NCBI GenBank assembly: GCA_044370335.1
Contig: JBILVS010000122.1
Coordinates: 1-8,016 of the forward strand
Reading direction: 5' to 3'
Source of the DNA: REEB509 sp044370335
GTDB taxonomy: Bacteria > Pseudomonadota > Alphaproteobacteria > Caulobacterales > Aquidulcibacteraceae
Length of the DNA: 8,016 bases
Below, piece after piece: positions 7,074 through 8,016 of the stretch. Under the pieces are notes generated by a model. That model saw only the letters and a list, made by a program, of their open reading frames with translations, had not been told where the DNA came from and did no database searches. How positions within the stretch are numbered: position 1 is the first letter of the stretch; each line of letters opens with the position of its first letter. A program made the position numbers and the translations under genes.

Positions 7074-7537
7074 GGGCGTAGGCTTCCAGCAAAGAGGATG
7101 GGGTTCCCTCTTAGCCAAGCCCCACCCCTGAAGGAAGCGGCCATCGCGGCCCCGCCCCCTAAGGGAGTGCAAACCCATCTCTGGCTCAGAAGCGACCGCG
7201 CCTCAGCACTGCCCATCCCCTCCTGCAGGCTGGGGCGCTGCCGCGCCAGCGCGAGCGCCCCATCAAGGCGCTCCGCCTCGATCAGGAAGAAGCCCCCAAG
7301 CTGCTCTTTCCTGTCCGAAAACGGCCCGTCGACCACCTGCAGAGCCCCGCCTCGCATCCGCCGGGTCGGAGCGCTCCCCGGCGATGTGAGCGCCGCGTCC
7401 CCGGTCCTCAGAGCCCCCGATTGCGCCAAGGCTCCGCCAAAGGCCGTGCAAGCTCCCCAATAAGCTTCGCGCTGGTCGACCGCGTCGGAAGCTTCAAACC
7501 AACCGGCGGTTTCATAAACAAGAACAGCAAACGTCAT
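7004..7537 (-). CDS. DGPF-domain (YCII-related) protein with a run-on C-terminus; possibly decaying
   Basis: The first ~117 residues match the YCII-related/DGPF family of small cytoplasmic proteins, usually about 110-125 residues and often encoded beside ECF42-type sigma factors. Visible landmarks are FAVLVYET (3-10), AYWGACTAFGGALAQSG (25-41), the name motif VDGPF (69-73) and KEQLGGFFLIE (77-87). The family part should end at about AEARSLL (111-117, near base 7187), where relatives have a VEVRPL-like ending followed by a stop. Here there is no stop and the frame runs on for 60 residues, 70 bases into murC. Those extra residues look like translated spacer (VCTPLGGGAAMAASFRGG). ATG 7537 is preceded by AAGAAG at a good distance. 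The biochemical function of DGPF proteins is not settled. It lies 68 bases after the remains of the sigma factor gene. It may be translated as a lengthened protein or be on the way to a pseudogene. Confidence 0.72.
   Translation of the reverse strand: MTFAVLVYETAGWFEASDAVDQREAYWGACTAFGGALAQSGALRTGDAALTSPGSAPTRRMRGGALQVVDGPFSDRKEQLGGFFLIEAERLDGALALARQRPSLQEGMGSAEARSLLSQRWVCTPLGGGAAMAASFRGGAWLRGNPILFAGSLRPWPSAPFHLTPALCISSASAGSG
7120..7167. repeat. Two imperfect GC-rich direct repeats in the spacer before murC
   Basis: Two 18-base units, 7120-7137 and 7150-7167, start 30 bases apart. Both follow the pattern CCCC-R-CCCC-N-N-AAGG-R-AG on the plus strand and agree at 14 of 18 positions. They lie in the 5' untranslated region of murC, between it and the family-like part of the DGPF frame. 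They may be a remnant of a dispersed intergenic repeat; with only two copies in view this is not established. Confidence 0.35.
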
Positions 7538-7605
7538 GGGTCATCTTCTTGCAATGAACGCCCAGTCGAAAGCCGGCCTCGCTGCTGGAAAGACGCCGCC
7601 GACCG

Positions 7606-8016
7606 TCACCCTTCGACATCGCCGGCGACGGTCCCGTGTTGTTTCTGCACAAACCCGCGCACGGCCGGGTCTTTTTTCCCGCGCGAAGGCCTCCTCGTAG
7701 ACGCGGAGCGCCCCTGCCCGATCGTCCGCCTCGGCAAAAAGATGCGCTCTCAGCGCCAAAAGCCCCAAACCCTAAGGGTCCTCCGGCGCAAGACCCTCAA
7801 AAGCAATGGGCCAAGCCAGATCGCCTTGTGCGCCAGGCCAAGATCCAGCGCCCAGCCCTCTTCGAAAGCCCCGCAAATGGCCTAAAGCAACGCCCCAAGC
7901 CGCTCCTCCCAATCCTCCGGATCGGGAACAGCGAAGGGAATTCCCGCCTCACAGATCTTCCGCTTCGCCCGCACAAGGCGCTGGCTGATCGTGGCGGGCA
8001 ACGACAGAAACAAAGG
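7606..8016 (-). pseudogene. Broken ECF42-type (DUF6596) sigma factor gene, runs off right edge
   Basis: Translated in pieces, this is the later part of an ECF42-group sigma factor. From 8016 it reads ATISQRLVRAKRKICEAGIPF (end of the sigma-4 DNA-binding region), then PDPEDWEERLGALL, a TAG at 7884-7882 where a glutamate codon is expected, and AFEEGWALDLGLAHKAIWLG. The frame shifts at about 7795-7805 into EGLAPEDP, meets a second TAG at 7774-7772, and goes on GLGLLALRAHLFAEADDRAGALRVYEEAFAR. A six-A run (T 7672-7677 on plus) shifts it again; reading five A gives EKDPAVRGFVQKQHGTVAG and a TGA at 7608-7606. Family proteins have well over a hundred residues between the GLLAL block and the C-terminal RAHLL block; here the blocks abut at about 7750-7765, so a large internal piece is missing. 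Two nonsense changes, two frameshifts and a deletion mean no working sigma factor. Confidence 0.8.

Noticed and set aside
7100..7128. Possible hairpin GGGGT/ACCCC as a terminator for the DGPF gene
   Set aside because: It has only a five-base stem with a 19-base loop and no T run; too weak to call.
7074..7178. 35-residue N-terminal extension of MurC from ATG 7178
   Set aside because: The added residues are translated GC-rich repeat spacer, and MurC proteins start about 10-15 residues before the GxGGIGMSG motif, which fits ATG 7073.
6405..7463. Long plus-strand open frame (352 codons) across murC and the DGPF gene
   Set aside because: It lies antisense to clear MurC and DGPF coding sequence, and its arginine/proline/histidine-rich translation matches no family; long open shadows are common at this GC content.

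Overview
The window is GC-rich and its genes look alphaproteobacterial. The Caulobacterales/Hyphomonadaceae type is my best guess from protein flavour (a Tat-exported DUF885 protein, an ECF42/DGPF pair, high GC), but no marker here fixes the genus. Apart from one plus-strand gene cut by the left edge, every credible gene lies on the minus strand, so the minus-strand block reads from right to left.

Left edge (1-643, plus): the C-terminal end of a sensor histidine kinase. It converges on the minus-strand block, and the two facing stop codons share bases. Reading the minus strand from the right: the right end (about 7187-8016) holds the wreck of an ECF42-type sigma factor gene followed by its usual partner, a DGPF/YCII-domain gene whose stop codon seems to have been lost. 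Next come a short GC-rich spacer with two imperfect repeats; murC (7073-5670), an intact and essential peptidoglycan ligase; a HAD-family phosphatase (5629-4781); a family 2 glycosyltransferase (4671-3631); a DAO-type FAD oxidoreductase resembling L-2-hydroxyglutarate dehydrogenase (3634-2531), whose TTG start overlaps the glycosyltransferase stop; and a DUF885 putative metallopeptidase with a Tat signal (2472-640).

Spacing suggests murC and the HAD gene are transcribed together (40 bases apart, with a palindrome between them). The glycosyltransferase, oxidoreductase and DUF885 genes form a second tight group (4-base overlap, then a 58-base gap). A common task is not obvious: MurC works in cell-wall precursor synthesis, the glycosyltransferase may work on envelope glycans, and the substrates of the HAD, oxidoreductase and DUF885 proteins cannot be read from the sequence.

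I see no RNA gene, CRISPR array, transposase, integrase or obvious new defence system. The most notable features are the multiply broken ECF42 gene beside a DGPF frame that runs on into murC, and murC lying away from its usual division and cell-wall cluster.
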